64,000 nt of DNA from [Enterobacter] lignolyticus SCF1 (GCF_000164865.1 NC_014618.1:4216001-4280000); one strand, 5' to 3'; numbered from the stretch's first letter, positions 52,668-62,127 are shown. The notes: generated from the sequence alone by a model not told the origin. A program made the numbers and translations.

Positions 52668-53028
52668 AATGCGCTCCGTCGGTTGGCGGCGCTGAACCTG
52701 AATGCTCAGCACATGTTGTGTCGCCCACTCTAATAATCACAAACAATCACAACAAGATTGAATTTGATTAAATGTGAACCCGCCCGCAAATTATCCCCCT
52801 TGTTTTCATATGGAATTAATAATCTTTGTAGATTAACTACATTGACTTACCTAACACATTGAAATTTAATTGATTAAACAAAAAATCACCTCGTTACAAG
52901 AACATACAATCTGCATGACTTATCCGCACGCAGGCGCAAAACTAGTGGTTGCATTAGCCGCGCAACGGTGTCAGGATTAATCACAATAAATCACCAAATG
53001 ATTATTTATGACAAAAGAGGTCGCCGCA
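52668..53028. promoter_or_regulatory. ulaA-ulaG divergent control region with UlaR-type sites
   Basis: This 361-bp gap is AT-rich and has no gene. AATCAC occurs as pairs spaced 10 bp near each end: 52735-52740 and 52745-52750 close to ulaA, and 52979-52984 and 52989-52994 close to ulaG. In E. coli UlaR binds two operators at each end and loops the DNA with IHF; this arrangement fits. Confidence 0.6.
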
Positions 53029-54093
53029 ATGAGTAAAGTGAACAGCATCACCCGTGAGTCATGGATCCTCAGCACATTCCCGGAATGGGGCAGCTGGCTG
53101 AACGAAGAGATCGAGCAGGAGCGCGTGGCGCCTGGCACCTTCGCCATGTGGTGGCTGGGCTGCACGGGGATTTGGCTGAAATCAGAAGGGAATGCCAACC
53201 TGTGCGTTGATTTCTGGTGCGGCACCGGCAAGCAAAGCCACGGCAACCCGCTGATGAAAAAAGGCCATCAGATGCAGCGCATGGCCGGGGTTGAAAAACT
53301 ACAGCCGAACCTGCGCACTACGCCGTTCGTCCTCGATCCGTTCTCAATCCGCCAGATCGACGCGGTGCTGTCCACCCACGATCATAACGATCACATCGAC
53401 GTCAACGTTGCGGCGGCGGTAATGCAAAATTGCGCCGACGATGTGCCGTTTATCGGGCCGCAGACCTGCGTTGACCTGTGGATTGGCTGGGGCGTGCCGA
53501 AAGAGCGCTGCATCGTGGTGAAGCCGGGCGATGTCGTCAAAATTAAGGATATCGAGATCCACGCGCTGGACGCCTTCGACCGCACCGCGCTGATCACCCT
53601 TCCTGCTGACCAGAAAGCCGCTGGCGTGCTGCCGGACGGCATGGACGAGCGCGCCGTCAACTACCTGTTCAAAACCCCGGGCGGTACGCTGTATCACAGC
53701 GGCGATTCCCACTACTCCAACTACTACGCGAAGCACGGCAACGAGCATCAGATAGACGTGGCGCTGGGCTCCTACGGCGAAAACCCGCGCGGTATCACCG
53801 ACAAAATGACCAGCGCCGATATCCTGCGAATGGCGGAGTCGCTGAATGCGAAAGTGGTGATTCCTTTCCATCACGACATCTGGTCAAACTTCCAGGCCGA
53901 CCCGCAGGAAATTCGCGTCCTGTGGGAGATGAAAAAAGACCGCCTGAAGTACGGCTTTAAGCCGTTTATCTGGCAGGTTGGCGGCAAGTTCACATGGCCG
54001 GTAGATAAAGACAGCTTCGAGTACCACTATCCGCGCGGCTTTGACGATTGCTTTACCATTGAGCCCGATCTGCCGTTCAAATCTTTCCTGTGA
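53029..54093 (+). CDS. ulaG: L-ascorbate-6-phosphate lactonase UlaG
   Basis: The start is ATG 53029, with GAGG upstream; 354 residues. Metallo-beta-lactamase fold with metal motif LSTHDHNDHIDVNVAA and LYHSGDSHYSNYY. It opens L-ascorbate-6-phosphate to 3-keto-L-gulonate-6-phosphate, the first step after import. Divergent from ulaA; ulaR follows. Confidence 0.98.
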   Translation: MSKVNSITRESWILSTFPEWGSWLNEEIEQERVAPGTFAMWWLGCTGIWLKSEGNANLCVDFWCGTGKQSHGNPLMKKGHQMQRMAGVEKLQPNLRTTPFVLDPFSIRQIDAVLSTHDHNDHIDVNVAAAVMQNCADDVPFIGPQTCVDLWIGWGVPKERCIVVKPGDVVKIKDIEIHALDAFDRTALITLPADQKAAGVLPDGMDERAVNYLFKTPGGTLYHSGDSHYSNYYAKHGNEHQIDVALGSYGENPRGITDKMTSADILRMAESLNAKVVIPFHHDIWSNFQADPQEIRVLWEMKKDRLKYGFKPFIWQVGGKFTWPVDKDSFEYHYPRGFDDCFTIEPDLPFKSFL

Positions 54094-54103
54094 TCGCCTT
54101 CCT

Positions 54104-54135
54104 CCCGACACGCTTCTGGAGCGCGGCGTGTCGGG
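54104..54135. repeat. long hairpin between ulaG and ulaR
   Basis: CCCGACACGC and GCGTGTCGGG pair across 12 bases; there is no T-run, so it may be an mRNA-stabilising hairpin rather than a terminator. Confidence 0.65.
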
Positions 54136-54215
54136 GGAGAAATGCGACTTTAGCTTAGTAATTTCAGGCTATTTCAAATATCATCAACAAAAATCACGAG
54201 TCACCGGAATAGCTC

Positions 54216-54971
54216 ATGACGGAAGCACAAAGACACCAAATTATCCTCGAACAGTTGACCCAGTCTGGCTTTGTCACGGTGGAACAGGTCATCGACAGGC
54301 TGGGGATTTCACCGGCCACCGCGCGGCGGGATATCAACAAGCTCGACACCATCGGCAAGCTGAAAAAAGTGCGTAACGGCGCAGAGGCCGTCAGCCAGCA
54401 GCGCCCGCGCTGGACGCCGATGAACATTCATCAGGCGCTGAATCATGATGAGAAAGTTCGTATCGCCAGAGCCGCCTCGCAGCTGGTCAGCCCCGGCGAA
54501 AGCGTGGTCATTAACTGCGGCTCTACCGCTTTTCTGCTGGGCCGAGAAATGTGCGGCAAACCGGTGCAGATAATCACTAACTACCTGCCGCTGGCGAACT
54601 ACCTGATCGATCAGGAGCACGACAGCGTGATCATCATGGGCGGGCAGTACAACAAGAGCCAGGCGATCACGCTCAGTCCGCAGGGCAGCGAAAACAGCCT
54701 GTACGCCGGGCACTGGATGTTCACCAGCGGCAAAGGGCTGACCGCCGACGGGCTGTACAAAACCGACATGCTTACCGCAATGGCGGAGCAGAAAATGCTG
54801 AACGGCGTCGGCAAGCTGGTCGCGCTGGTCGACAGCAGCAAAGTCGGCGAGCGCGCCGGTATGCTGTTCAGCCGCGCCGATGAGATAGACATGGTGATCA
54901 CCGGCAAAGAAGCGAACCCCGAGATCCTCAAGCAGCTGCAGGCCCAGGGCGTTGAAATTCTGCTGGTTTAA
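54216..54971 (+). CDS. ulaR: DeoR-family repressor of the ula regulon
   Basis: The 251 residues have an N-terminal HTH (FVTVEQVIDRLGISPATARR) and a C-terminal sugar-phosphate sensor domain (VVINCGSTAFLLGREMCGKP). They match E. coli UlaR, which releases its operators when it binds L-ascorbate-6-phosphate. The stop codon shares four bases (TTAA) with the convergent yjfP stop. Confidence 0.97.
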   Translation: MTEAQRHQIILEQLTQSGFVTVEQVIDRLGISPATARRDINKLDTIGKLKKVRNGAEAVSQQRPRWTPMNIHQALNHDEKVRIARAASQLVSPGESVVINCGSTAFLLGREMCGKPVQIITNYLPLANYLIDQEHDSVIIMGGQYNKSQAITLSPQGSENSLYAGHWMFTSGKGLTADGLYKTDMLTAMAEQKMLNGVGKLVALVDSSKVGERAGMLFSRADEIDMVITGKEANPEILKQLQAQGVEILLV

Positions 54972-55684
54972 AGGTGCGCGTTAAAAAACGCCACGGTGCT
55001 GTCCAGCGCCTCCGGGGTGATGCGGTGACGTACGCCCGCCTGCCAGCGGCAGGTCAGGTTGTTATCCAGCCCCGCCTGCTGTAGCGCCTGCTGCAGACGC
55101 AGCGTCTCTCCCGCAGGAACGATATCGTCATCTTCGCCGTGCCAGAGCATCAGCGGGCGGCGGGCGAGATCGGACAGCCGCGGCGCAACGTCCCACTCGG
55201 CAAGACGTGCGGTCGGAACCTCCGGAGACGGAAACAGCGTTTGCGACAGCGTGGTGAAGTAGCCCGACCCCATCAGGCTGGCGGCGCAGACCACCTCCGG
55301 ATGGCGCGCCGCAATCCCCAGCGCCGTCATCCCCCCCATTGACGCCCCCGCGACCGCCAGACGCCCTTCCGCCAGCCAGCCCTGCCGGGCTATCGCCTCC
55401 CGCAGCGCGGGAAATTCCGCAAAGCTATTGAGCAGGATCGGCCAGAAACGCTGCAGGCGCCGTTTTTCATCGCCGTCATAGCGCGCGCCGTGGCTGTCGG
55501 CGTCAGGCATAATGACGCGAAACCCGGCGTCGGCCAGCGCAACGGCGAAATAGCTGTACACCCATTTCGACGACGTAAAGCCATGATAAAACACCACGCA
55601 CGGCAGCGGCGCAGCGGCCGCACCGCGCGGGCAGGCATGAAGAATTTCGCCGCCGGCGAGGTTTCGCACTTCAAGTTCAATCAT
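54968..55684 (-). CDS. yjfP: alpha/beta-hydrolase YjfP (carboxylesterase)
   Basis: The 238 residues show the oxyanion motif CVVFYHGFTSSKWVYSYFAV, nucleophile elbow AVAGASMGGMTALGIAARHP (Ser) and late LWHGEDDDIVPA and GVRHRITPE (Asp, His). E. coli YjfP is an esterase that can hydrolyse deacetylated or acylated sugars; the natural role is unknown. Confidence 0.92.
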   Translation of the reverse strand: MIELEVRNLAGGEILHACPRGAAAAPLPCVVFYHGFTSSKWVYSYFAVALADAGFRVIMPDADSHGARYDGDEKRRLQRFWPILLNSFAEFPALREAIARQGWLAEGRLAVAGASMGGMTALGIAARHPEVVCAASLMGSGYFTTLSQTLFPSPEVPTARLAEWDVAPRLSDLARRPLMLWHGEDDDIVPAGETLRLQQALQQAGLDNNLTCRWQAGVRHRITPEALDSTVAFFNAHL

Positions 55685-55870
55685 TTACGCTCTCCTTCTT
55701 TTATGCTGATATGCCATGCGGCTACGGGGCATGCAAGTTTATCTGCGCGAAGGCACCTGCTAATGTTGAGAGGTGGATTACGCTTTCTGGAGATTTTCAT
55801 TCGAAAATCGCGTCAGAGCTAACAGATTGGGAACATTCCCCTAAAGGCACATTAATTAGTCACTACACTA

Positions 55871-56203
55871 ATGAGTATCAGGAAACGGGATATGGCTATG
55901 CGACGGTTAGCGTCTTTATTACTGGTGGTATTTCTGAGCGGGTGCAGCGTGCTTGAAGGTAAACCCGAGGCACCGCCGCCGGTGACCAACCACCCGCAGG
56001 AAATCCGCCGTAACCAGACGGAAGGACTGCAGCGTATCGGTACCGTCAGCGTGATGGTTTATGGCTCGCCGATGGATGCGGAAAGCGCTATTAAAGAGAA
56101 AGTGGTCGCCGCGAAAGCCGACTACTACGTGATCATCATGATTGATGACACCGTCGTTCCCGGGCAATGGTATTCACAAGCGATAATGTATCGTAAACCT
56201 TAA
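55871..56203 (+). CDS. bsmA: biofilm peroxide resistance lipoprotein BsmA (YjfO)
   Basis: The 110 residues have a lipobox (VVFLSGCSVLEG, Cys at about residue 25), so the product is a lipoprotein. The DUF1471 domain matches E. coli BsmA (RRNQTEGLQRIGTVSVMVYG). An internal ATG at 55892 has a better ribosome site but would shorten the N-terminus. GATTTTC/GAAAATC forms an inverted repeat upstream (55792-55809). Confidence 0.92.
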   Translation: MSIRKRDMAMRRLASLLLVVFLSGCSVLEGKPEAPPPVTNHPQEIRRNQTEGLQRIGTVSVMVYGSPMDAESAIKEKVVAAKADYYVIIMIDDTVVPGQWYSQAIMYRKP

Positions 56204-56350
56204 CGCGATCGTTTATTCGACAGTTTTACATTGCTTTTCAGTCATTCACGTTTCCTGGTGCACAATGACGTTCTACTGCCTGAAAGGATGAACGTCTGCA
56301 ATGGATTGCCCAGGTGATGCCTCGGGTTACGTGAAATGGAGCTGACGACG

Positions 56351-56611
56351 ATGAAACATACCTTTGCCTTATCTCCTCTGGTGGCCAACACCTCGGCACA
56401 GTCTGCGGAATTTGCCAGCGCCGATTGCGTCACCGGGCTCAACGAAATCGGTCAAATTTCCGTGAACAATATTGCCGGTAGCCAGCAGGACGTAGAGCAG
56501 GCGATCGCCCAGAAGGCGGATGAGCAGGGCGCCTCCTGGTACCGTATTATCCAGATGTACGAAGACCAGCGCCCTGACAACTGGCGCGTACAGGCTATTC
56601 TGTACGCCTGA
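56351..56611 (+). CDS. yjfN: DUF1471 protein YjfN (DegP activator in E. coli)
   Basis: ATG 56351 is preferred because GGAG lies nine bases upstream; ATG 56336 is in frame and gives 91 residues. The mature part (QSAEFASADCVTGLNEIGQI to YA) is nearly identical to E. coli YjfN. The signal region is short and weakly hydrophobic (MKHTFALSPLVANTSAQSA), so export efficiency is uncertain. Confidence 0.88.
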   Translation: MKHTFALSPLVANTSAQSAEFASADCVTGLNEIGQISVNNIAGSQQDVEQAIAQKADEQGASWYRIIQMYEDQRPDNWRVQAILYA

Positions 56612-56649
56612 CCCACGGGCAGACCGTCCCTGCTCTGCCCGTCGCATCT

Positions 56650-58272
56650 TTACCCGGCGCCGCCCGTGGCGCGAATCAGCACATCCTCCTGCACCTGCGG
56701 GCTTATCAGCGAGCCGCCGCGCGTATCCAGCATCATCCGACACCACGCCTGCGCCACCGGCGGCGACGCCTGTTTGAGCATCTGCGCGCCGCAGCCAAGC
56801 AGGTAAATCTGGCGGGTAATCTCCCGGCCTTCGGTCTCCAGCGGCTTACGCAGGCGCTGCTGCAGCTGGCGCCAGGCCCTGTCGAAATGCCGGTCCTGCC
56901 CCTTAACCTCGCTGCACATCATGCTCAGCAACTCTTGCACGCCTGGCTGCTTTGCCAGAACGCGCAGCACATCGAGGCACATAATGTTCCCGGAGCCCTC
57001 CCAGATGCTGTTCACCGGCATTTCACGATACAGCCGCGGCAGCTCGTTATCTTCGCAGTAGCCGATGCCCCCCAGCACCTCCATGGCTTCGGCGACAAAC
57101 GGAATACCGGCTTTGCACAATGCAAACTTGGCGGCAGGGGTAAACAAGCGCGCCCACAGCGCCTCTTCTGCCGCAGTGCTACGATCCCACGCCCGGGCGA
57201 GGCGGAACAGAAACGCGGTCTGTCCTTCCAGCTGGAGCGCCATACGGCTTAACACCTGGCGCATCAGCGGCTGATCGACCAGATTTTTGCCGAACGCCTG
57301 CCGCTGATGGGCGTGGTACAGCGCCACGGACAGGGCGCGGCGCATCAGGCCGTGGCTGCCCAGCGCGCAGTCAAAACGGGTTAATCCGCCCATTTTGAGG
57401 ATCTGCCGTACGCCTTCGCCCTCTTCGCCGATAAGCCAGCCCGTCGCGTCGAAAAATTCCACCTCGCTGCTGGCATTGGAACGGTTGCCCAGCTTGTCCT
57501 TAAGCCGCTCCAGACGCACCGCATTGCGCTGCCCGTCCGGCAGAAAACGGGGGAGAAAGAAGCAGGAGAGACCGCCTTTGGCCTGCGCCAGCACCAGGTG
57601 CGCATCGCTCTGCGGCACCGAGAAAAACCACTTATGCCCGAGCAGGCGATACGTGCCGTCGCTCTGCTTTTCCGCGCGGGTGGTGTTGCTGAGCACGTCC
57701 GAGCCGCCCTGCTTCTCGGTCATCCCCATGCCGATCAGGAGCCCCCGCTTCTGACCTCCTGGCGCCAGATGGGTGTCGTAGCGATCGCTTTGCAGCGGCG
57801 CGCGCCAGTCGGCAAACGCGGCGGGAAGGTGGGTCAGGAGCAGCGGCGTGGCGGCGAAGGTCATGGTTATCGGGCACAGCGTTCCCGCCTCGACCTGGGC
57901 ATGCAGCACAAAGCGCGCCGCCCGCGCGACGAACGATCCGTCGCGGGCCGCCTCCTTCCAGGCAAGATTGTGCACCCGGTTGGCGCACAGCCCCTGCATC
58001 AGCAGATGCCAGGCCGGGTGAAAACGCACGTCGTCCACCCGCTCTCCGGACGGATCGAAACGTAACAGCTCAGGAGGATTGGCGTTCGCCAGACGCCCGA
58101 GCTCAAGCGACTCGGCGGTGCCCAGCTGCTGGCCGATGCTGGCCAACAGGTCGATATCCCACCCGGCGCCTTCGCGCGCCACGGCCTCGCGCAGGGCGCA
58201 GTCGGAAAGGAAAAGGTTGCTGTTATTAAGCGGAAGCGGCTGGTTGAAGACGGTGTGCGTTTGCCAGTGCAT
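56650..58272 (-). CDS. aidB: AidB, FAD-containing acyl-CoA dehydrogenase-like alkylation-response protein
   Basis: The start is ATG 58272 (MHWQTHTVFNQPLPLNNSNL) with GGAGGG upstream; 540 residues. FAD site motifs IGMGMTEKQGGSDVLSNTTR and EVLGGIGYCEDNELPRLYRE and the substrate-like base region match E. coli AidB. It binds DNA and is part of the Ada-controlled response to alkylation. Confidence 0.97.
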   Translation of the reverse strand: MHWQTHTVFNQPLPLNNSNLFLSDCALREAVAREGAGWDIDLLASIGQQLGTAESLELGRLANANPPELLRFDPSGERVDDVRFHPAWHLLMQGLCANRVHNLAWKEAARDGSFVARAARFVLHAQVEAGTLCPITMTFAATPLLLTHLPAAFADWRAPLQSDRYDTHLAPGGQKRGLLIGMGMTEKQGGSDVLSNTTRAEKQSDGTYRLLGHKWFFSVPQSDAHLVLAQAKGGLSCFFLPRFLPDGQRNAVRLERLKDKLGNRSNASSEVEFFDATGWLIGEEGEGVRQILKMGGLTRFDCALGSHGLMRRALSVALYHAHQRQAFGKNLVDQPLMRQVLSRMALQLEGQTAFLFRLARAWDRSTAAEEALWARLFTPAAKFALCKAGIPFVAEAMEVLGGIGYCEDNELPRLYREMPVNSIWEGSGNIMCLDVLRVLAKQPGVQELLSMMCSEVKGQDRHFDRAWRQLQQRLRKPLETEGREITRQIYLLGCGAQMLKQASPPVAQAWCRMMLDTRGGSLISPQVQEDVLIRATGGAG

Positions 58273-58408
58273 GGGTGTCCCTCCTTCAATGGCGTTGCCA
58301 CTAAGTATGGTCACCCGGGCAGAATACCGCCCGCGAAAGGGTCACAAAAACATGCAAAGCAGAACGGAAGGGGAAATATCCGGCGGCAGAACGCCGCCGG
58401 ATGCGCGG

Positions 58409-59140
58409 TTAGCCGCGCTGGCGTACGGCCTCAAACAGGCAGATGCCGGTTGCGACCGAAACGTTCAGCGACGACACGCTGCCCGCCATCGGAATGCTGA
58501 TAAGCTCATCGCAGTGCTCGCGGGTCAGACGGCGCATACCTTCGCCTTCTGCGCCCATCACCAGCGCCAGACGCCCCGTCATTTTGCTCTGATACAGAGT
58601 ATGGTCGGCCTCACCGGCGGTGCCGACGATCCAGACGTTTTCTTCCTGCAGCAGGCGCATGGTGCGCGCCAGATTGGTCACGCGGATCAGCGGTACGTTC
58701 TCGGCGGCGCCGCAGGCCACTTTCTTCGCGGTGGCGTTGAGCTGAGCGGAACGATCTTTCGGGACGATCACCGCGTGCACGCCGGCCGCATCGGCGCTGC
58801 GCAGGCAGGCTCCCAGATTATGAGGATCGGTGACGCCGTCGAGGATCAGCAGGAACGGATTATCGAACTGTGCGAGAAGATCGGGCAGATCGTTCTCCTG
58901 ATACTGACGACCCGGCTTCACGCGCGCAATGATCCCCTGATGCACCGCGCCTTCGCTTTTCTCATCGAGATACTGACGGCTCGCCACCTGGATAACCACG
59001 CCCTGCGCTTCTAACGCATGGATTAGCGGCAGCAGGCGCTTGTCTTCGCGACCTTTCAGAATAAAAACTTCCTGAAAGCGCTCAGGGGCGCGCTCCAGCA
59101 GCGCCTGCACCGCGTGGATGCCGTAAATCATTTCACTCAT
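58409..59140 (-). CDS. rlmB: 23S rRNA (guanosine-2'-O-)-methyltransferase RlmB
   Basis: The 243-residue SPOUT methyltransferase shows DGVTDPHNLGACLRSADAAG, VMGAEGEGMRRLTREHCDEL and SVSSLNVSVATGICLFEAVR. It methylates G2251 of 23S rRNA. It lies directly downstream of rnr on the same strand, with a GC-rich palindrome in between. Confidence 0.97.
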   Translation of the reverse strand: MSEMIYGIHAVQALLERAPERFQEVFILKGREDKRLLPLIHALEAQGVVIQVASRQYLDEKSEGAVHQGIIARVKPGRQYQENDLPDLLAQFDNPFLLILDGVTDPHNLGACLRSADAAGVHAVIVPKDRSAQLNATAKKVACGAAENVPLIRVTNLARTMRLLQEENVWIVGTAGEADHTLYQSKMTGRLALVMGAEGEGMRRLTREHCDELISIPMAGSVSSLNVSVATGICLFEAVRQRG

Positions 59141-59170
59141 GGGTGTACTCGTTGTTAACTCTGTGATGTA

Positions 59171-59222
59171 TTCACCCTCGCGCTAACCCCCTCCCGGAAA
59201 GGGAGAGGGTCGGGACGAGGGG
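59171..59222. repeat. GC-rich intergenic palindrome between rnr and rlmB
   Basis: TTCACCCTCGCGCTAACCCC is followed by CTCCCGGAAAGGGAGAGGG and CGGGACGAGGGG. It is the longest copy of the CCCTCTCCC family and a likely mRNA 3'-end hairpin. Confidence 0.65.
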
Positions 59223-59227
59223 TAAAA

Positions 59228-61663
59228 TTACCCGGCGACGTTTTTCTTCGCTGCGCGTTTCGCTTTGGTCGCCGCGGCGATTTTAAGCGTTTTCGCCGAC
59301 GGCTTTTTGGCTTTTTTCTCTTTCTTCACCTTGCCTTTGCCCTTTTCGCTGCGAAAGGCGCTGTCCGGCTCGAAATTCACCTTTTTACCCGTCTGGCGGC
59401 GCGCTTTGCCTGCCGGCTTACCGCCGCCGGGCTTCTTCGCTTTCTCGCGCGTGGTTTTACCCACGTTGCGCGGGCCGCGCTCGCTGGAGATGAGCGTGAA
59501 ATCGATTTTACGCTCGTCCATGCTCACCGCCTCCACACGAACCTCGACGCGGTCGCCCAGACGATAGGTCTGGCCGCCCGATTCGCCGATCAGCCGCTGG
59601 CCGACCTGGTCAAAGCGGTAGTAGTCGTTATCCAGGGTGGAGACATGCACCAGACCGTCGATAAACAGGTCGTCGAGGCGCACGAAGAAACCAAAGCCGG
59701 TGACGCTTGCGATGACGCCCGGGAACACGTTCCCGACCTGATCCTGCATGAAGTCGCACTTCAGCCAGTCCGCCACTTCGCGGGTCGCCTCATCGGCGCG
59801 GCGCTCGGTCATCGAACAGTGCTCGCCGAGCTGCAGCATCTCTTCCATGCTGTAGTGCCAGCCGCCGGTTTCGGTCGAATTGCCTTTATGTCCCTGCTCT
59901 TTCGCCAGCAGATATTTGATGCCACGGTGCAGCGACAGGTCCGGATAGCGGCGGATCGGCGAGGTAAAGTGAGCGTATGACTGCAGCGCCAAGCCGAAGT
60001 GGCCGCGGTTTTCCGGGTCGTACACCGCCTGCTTCATGGAGCGCAGCAGCATGGTTTGCAGCATCTCGTGGTCCGGACGATCGGCGATGGAGTCGAGCAG
60101 CTCGGCATAATCACGCGGCTCCGGCCTGTTGCCGCCCGGCAGCTCCAGCCCCAGCTCGGACAGCACCGAGCGGAACGCGGTAATCGCTTCGGTGCTCGGT
60201 TTGTCGTGGATACGGAACAGCGCAGGCTCCTGCGCCTTCTCCATGAAGCGCGCCGCCGAGATATTGGCGAGGATCATGCACTCTTCAATCAGCTTATGCG
60301 CATCGTTACGCTGCGTCTGCTCAATGCGCTCAATGCGGCGCTCGGCGTTGAAGATAAACTTCGCTTCTTCGCTTTCAAAGGAGATACCGCCGCGTTCAGC
60401 GCGTGCGGCATCCAGCACTTTGTAGAGGTTGTGCAGCTCTTCGATGTGTTTTACCAGCGGCGCATACTGCTCGCGCAGCTCCTGATCGCCCTGCAGCATG
60501 TGCCACACTTTGGTGTAGGTCAGACGCGCATGGGAGCTCATCACCGCTTCATAGAATTTGTAACCGGTCAGGCGCCCTTTAGAGGAGACGGTCATCTCGC
60601 AGACCATGCACAGCCTGTCGACCTGCGGGTTCAGCGAACACAGGCCGTTAGAGAGCACTTCCGGCAGCATCGGCACGACCTGGGACGGGAAGTACACCGA
60701 GGTGCCGCGGTTGCGGGCCTCTGCGTCCAGCGGGGTCGGCGGACGAACGTAATAGCTGACGTCGGCAATGGCGACCCACAGGCGCCAGCCGCCGCCGCGT
60801 TTTTTCTCGCAGTAGACCGCGTCATCGAAGTCGCGCGCGTCTTCACCGTCGATGGTCACCAGAGGCAGATCGCGCAGATCCACGCGCCCGGCTTTCGCCG
60901 CTTCCGGCACCTCTTCTTTCAGACCGGCGATCTGTTTTTCCACCGCCGGCGGCCAGGTATACGGGATCTCGTGGGTGCGCAACGCCATATCCACGGCCAT
61001 GCCGGTACCCATATTATCGCCGAGCACTTCGACGATTTTACCGACAGCCTTGGTGCGGCGGGTCGGACGCTGGGTCAGCTCGACCACCACCACATAGCCC
61101 ATCCGCGCGCCCATGATTTCATCCGGCGGGATCAGGATATCGAAGCTCAGGCGGCTGTCGTCCGGCACCACAAAGCCGACGCCAGCGTCGGTGAAGTAGC
61201 GGCCGACAATCTGGCTGGTTTTTGGTACCAGAATGCGCACCACGCGCGCTTCGCGGCGGCCTTTACGATCGGCGCCCAGCGGCTGCGCCAGGATCTGATC
61301 GCCATGAATACACATTTTCATCTGTTCTGACGACAGATACAGGTCGTCTTTTCGGCCTTCTACGCGCAGAAAACCATAGCCGTCGCGATGGCCGATGACG
61401 GTCCCCTTCAGCAGATCGAGACGCTCCGGCAGCGCATAGCACTGGCGGCGGGTGAAGACCAGCTGCCCATCGCGCTCCATGGCGCGCAGGCGACGGCGCA
61501 GCGCTTCCTGCTGCTCTTCGCCTTCAATCTTCAGCTCAACGGCCAGCTCGTCGCGGCTGACCGGTTTTTCGCGTTTCGCAATGTAATCGAGGATAAATTC
61601 CCGGCTCGGGATAGGATTCGCGTATTTTTCTGCTTCGCGTTCCAGGAAAGGATCTTGTGACAT
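59228..61663 (-). CDS. rnr: ribonuclease R
   Basis: The start is ATG 61663 (MSQDPFLEREAEKYANPIPS), with GGAGG upstream; 811 residues. N-terminal helix-turn-helix and cold-shock domains, RNB catalytic core with the Asp cluster TIDGEDARDFDDAVYCEKK, S1 domain (GVIASVTGFGFFVRLDDLFI) and a Lys-rich tail. It degrades structured RNA and acts in trans-translation and rRNA quality control. The gene follows nsrR by 38 bp. Confidence 0.98.
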   Translation of the reverse strand: MSQDPFLEREAEKYANPIPSREFILDYIAKREKPVSRDELAVELKIEGEEQQEALRRRLRAMERDGQLVFTRRQCYALPERLDLLKGTVIGHRDGYGFLRVEGRKDDLYLSSEQMKMCIHGDQILAQPLGADRKGRREARVVRILVPKTSQIVGRYFTDAGVGFVVPDDSRLSFDILIPPDEIMGARMGYVVVVELTQRPTRRTKAVGKIVEVLGDNMGTGMAVDMALRTHEIPYTWPPAVEKQIAGLKEEVPEAAKAGRVDLRDLPLVTIDGEDARDFDDAVYCEKKRGGGWRLWVAIADVSYYVRPPTPLDAEARNRGTSVYFPSQVVPMLPEVLSNGLCSLNPQVDRLCMVCEMTVSSKGRLTGYKFYEAVMSSHARLTYTKVWHMLQGDQELREQYAPLVKHIEELHNLYKVLDAARAERGGISFESEEAKFIFNAERRIERIEQTQRNDAHKLIEECMILANISAARFMEKAQEPALFRIHDKPSTEAITAFRSVLSELGLELPGGNRPEPRDYAELLDSIADRPDHEMLQTMLLRSMKQAVYDPENRGHFGLALQSYAHFTSPIRRYPDLSLHRGIKYLLAKEQGHKGNSTETGGWHYSMEEMLQLGEHCSMTERRADEATREVADWLKCDFMQDQVGNVFPGVIASVTGFGFFVRLDDLFIDGLVHVSTLDNDYYRFDQVGQRLIGESGGQTYRLGDRVEVRVEAVSMDERKIDFTLISSERGPRNVGKTTREKAKKPGGGKPAGKARRQTGKKVNFEPDSAFRSEKGKGKVKKEKKAKKPSAKTLKIAAATKAKRAAKKNVAG

Positions 61664-61701
61664 GTCGGTTCCTCCGTTGTCAGCTCCGGCGGCGTGATGG
61701 C

Positions 61702-62127
61702 TCACTCCACCAGCAATAATTTATAAAGCGGTTGATTCTTTTCAACCAAATCGGCCAGTGTGTAGTTATCCAGTTCCTTGAGAAAACTTTGCACGGCGTT
61801 AGAAAGCGCCTGTTTCAGACGACAGGCGGGCGTAATATGGCAAAACTCGCTGCTGCAGTTAACCAGCGACAGAGGCTCAAGCTCGCGGACGACATCGCCA
61901 ATGCGGATGGTCTCCGCCGGTTTGCCCAGACGAATGCCGCCGTTTTTTCCCCTCACCGCAGTCACATAGCCAACCCGGCTTAATTGATTGATTATTTTGA
62001 CCATGTGATTACGAGAAACGCCATAGACCTCCGTCACTTCAGAGATGCTGGTCATACGACCCTCCGGTAACGACGCCATGTAGATCAGCGCGCGCAATCC
62101 GTAATCGGTAAAACTTGTTAACTGCAC
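61702..62127 (-). CDS. nsrR: nitric-oxide-sensing repressor NsrR
   Basis: The 141-residue Rrf2-family protein has an N-terminal HTH (TSISEVTEVYGVSRNHMVKI) and the three [2Fe-2S] cysteines Cys91, Cys96 and Cys102 in NCSSEFCHITPACRLKQAL. NO destroys the cluster and derepresses targets such as ytfE, whose perfect NsrR palindrome is in this window. First gene of the nsrR-rnr-rlmB unit. Confidence 0.98.
   Translation of the reverse strand: MQLTSFTDYGLRALIYMASLPEGRMTSISEVTEVYGVSRNHMVKIINQLSRVGYVTAVRGKNGGIRLGKPAETIRIGDVVRELEPLSLVNCSSEFCHITPACRLKQALSNAVQSFLKELDNYTLADLVEKNQPLYKLLLVE

Noticed and set aside
55711..55956. 81-codon plus-strand frame upstream of and overlapping bsmA
   Set aside because: No recognisable family and no ribosome site, and it overlaps the well-supported bsmA start in another frame.
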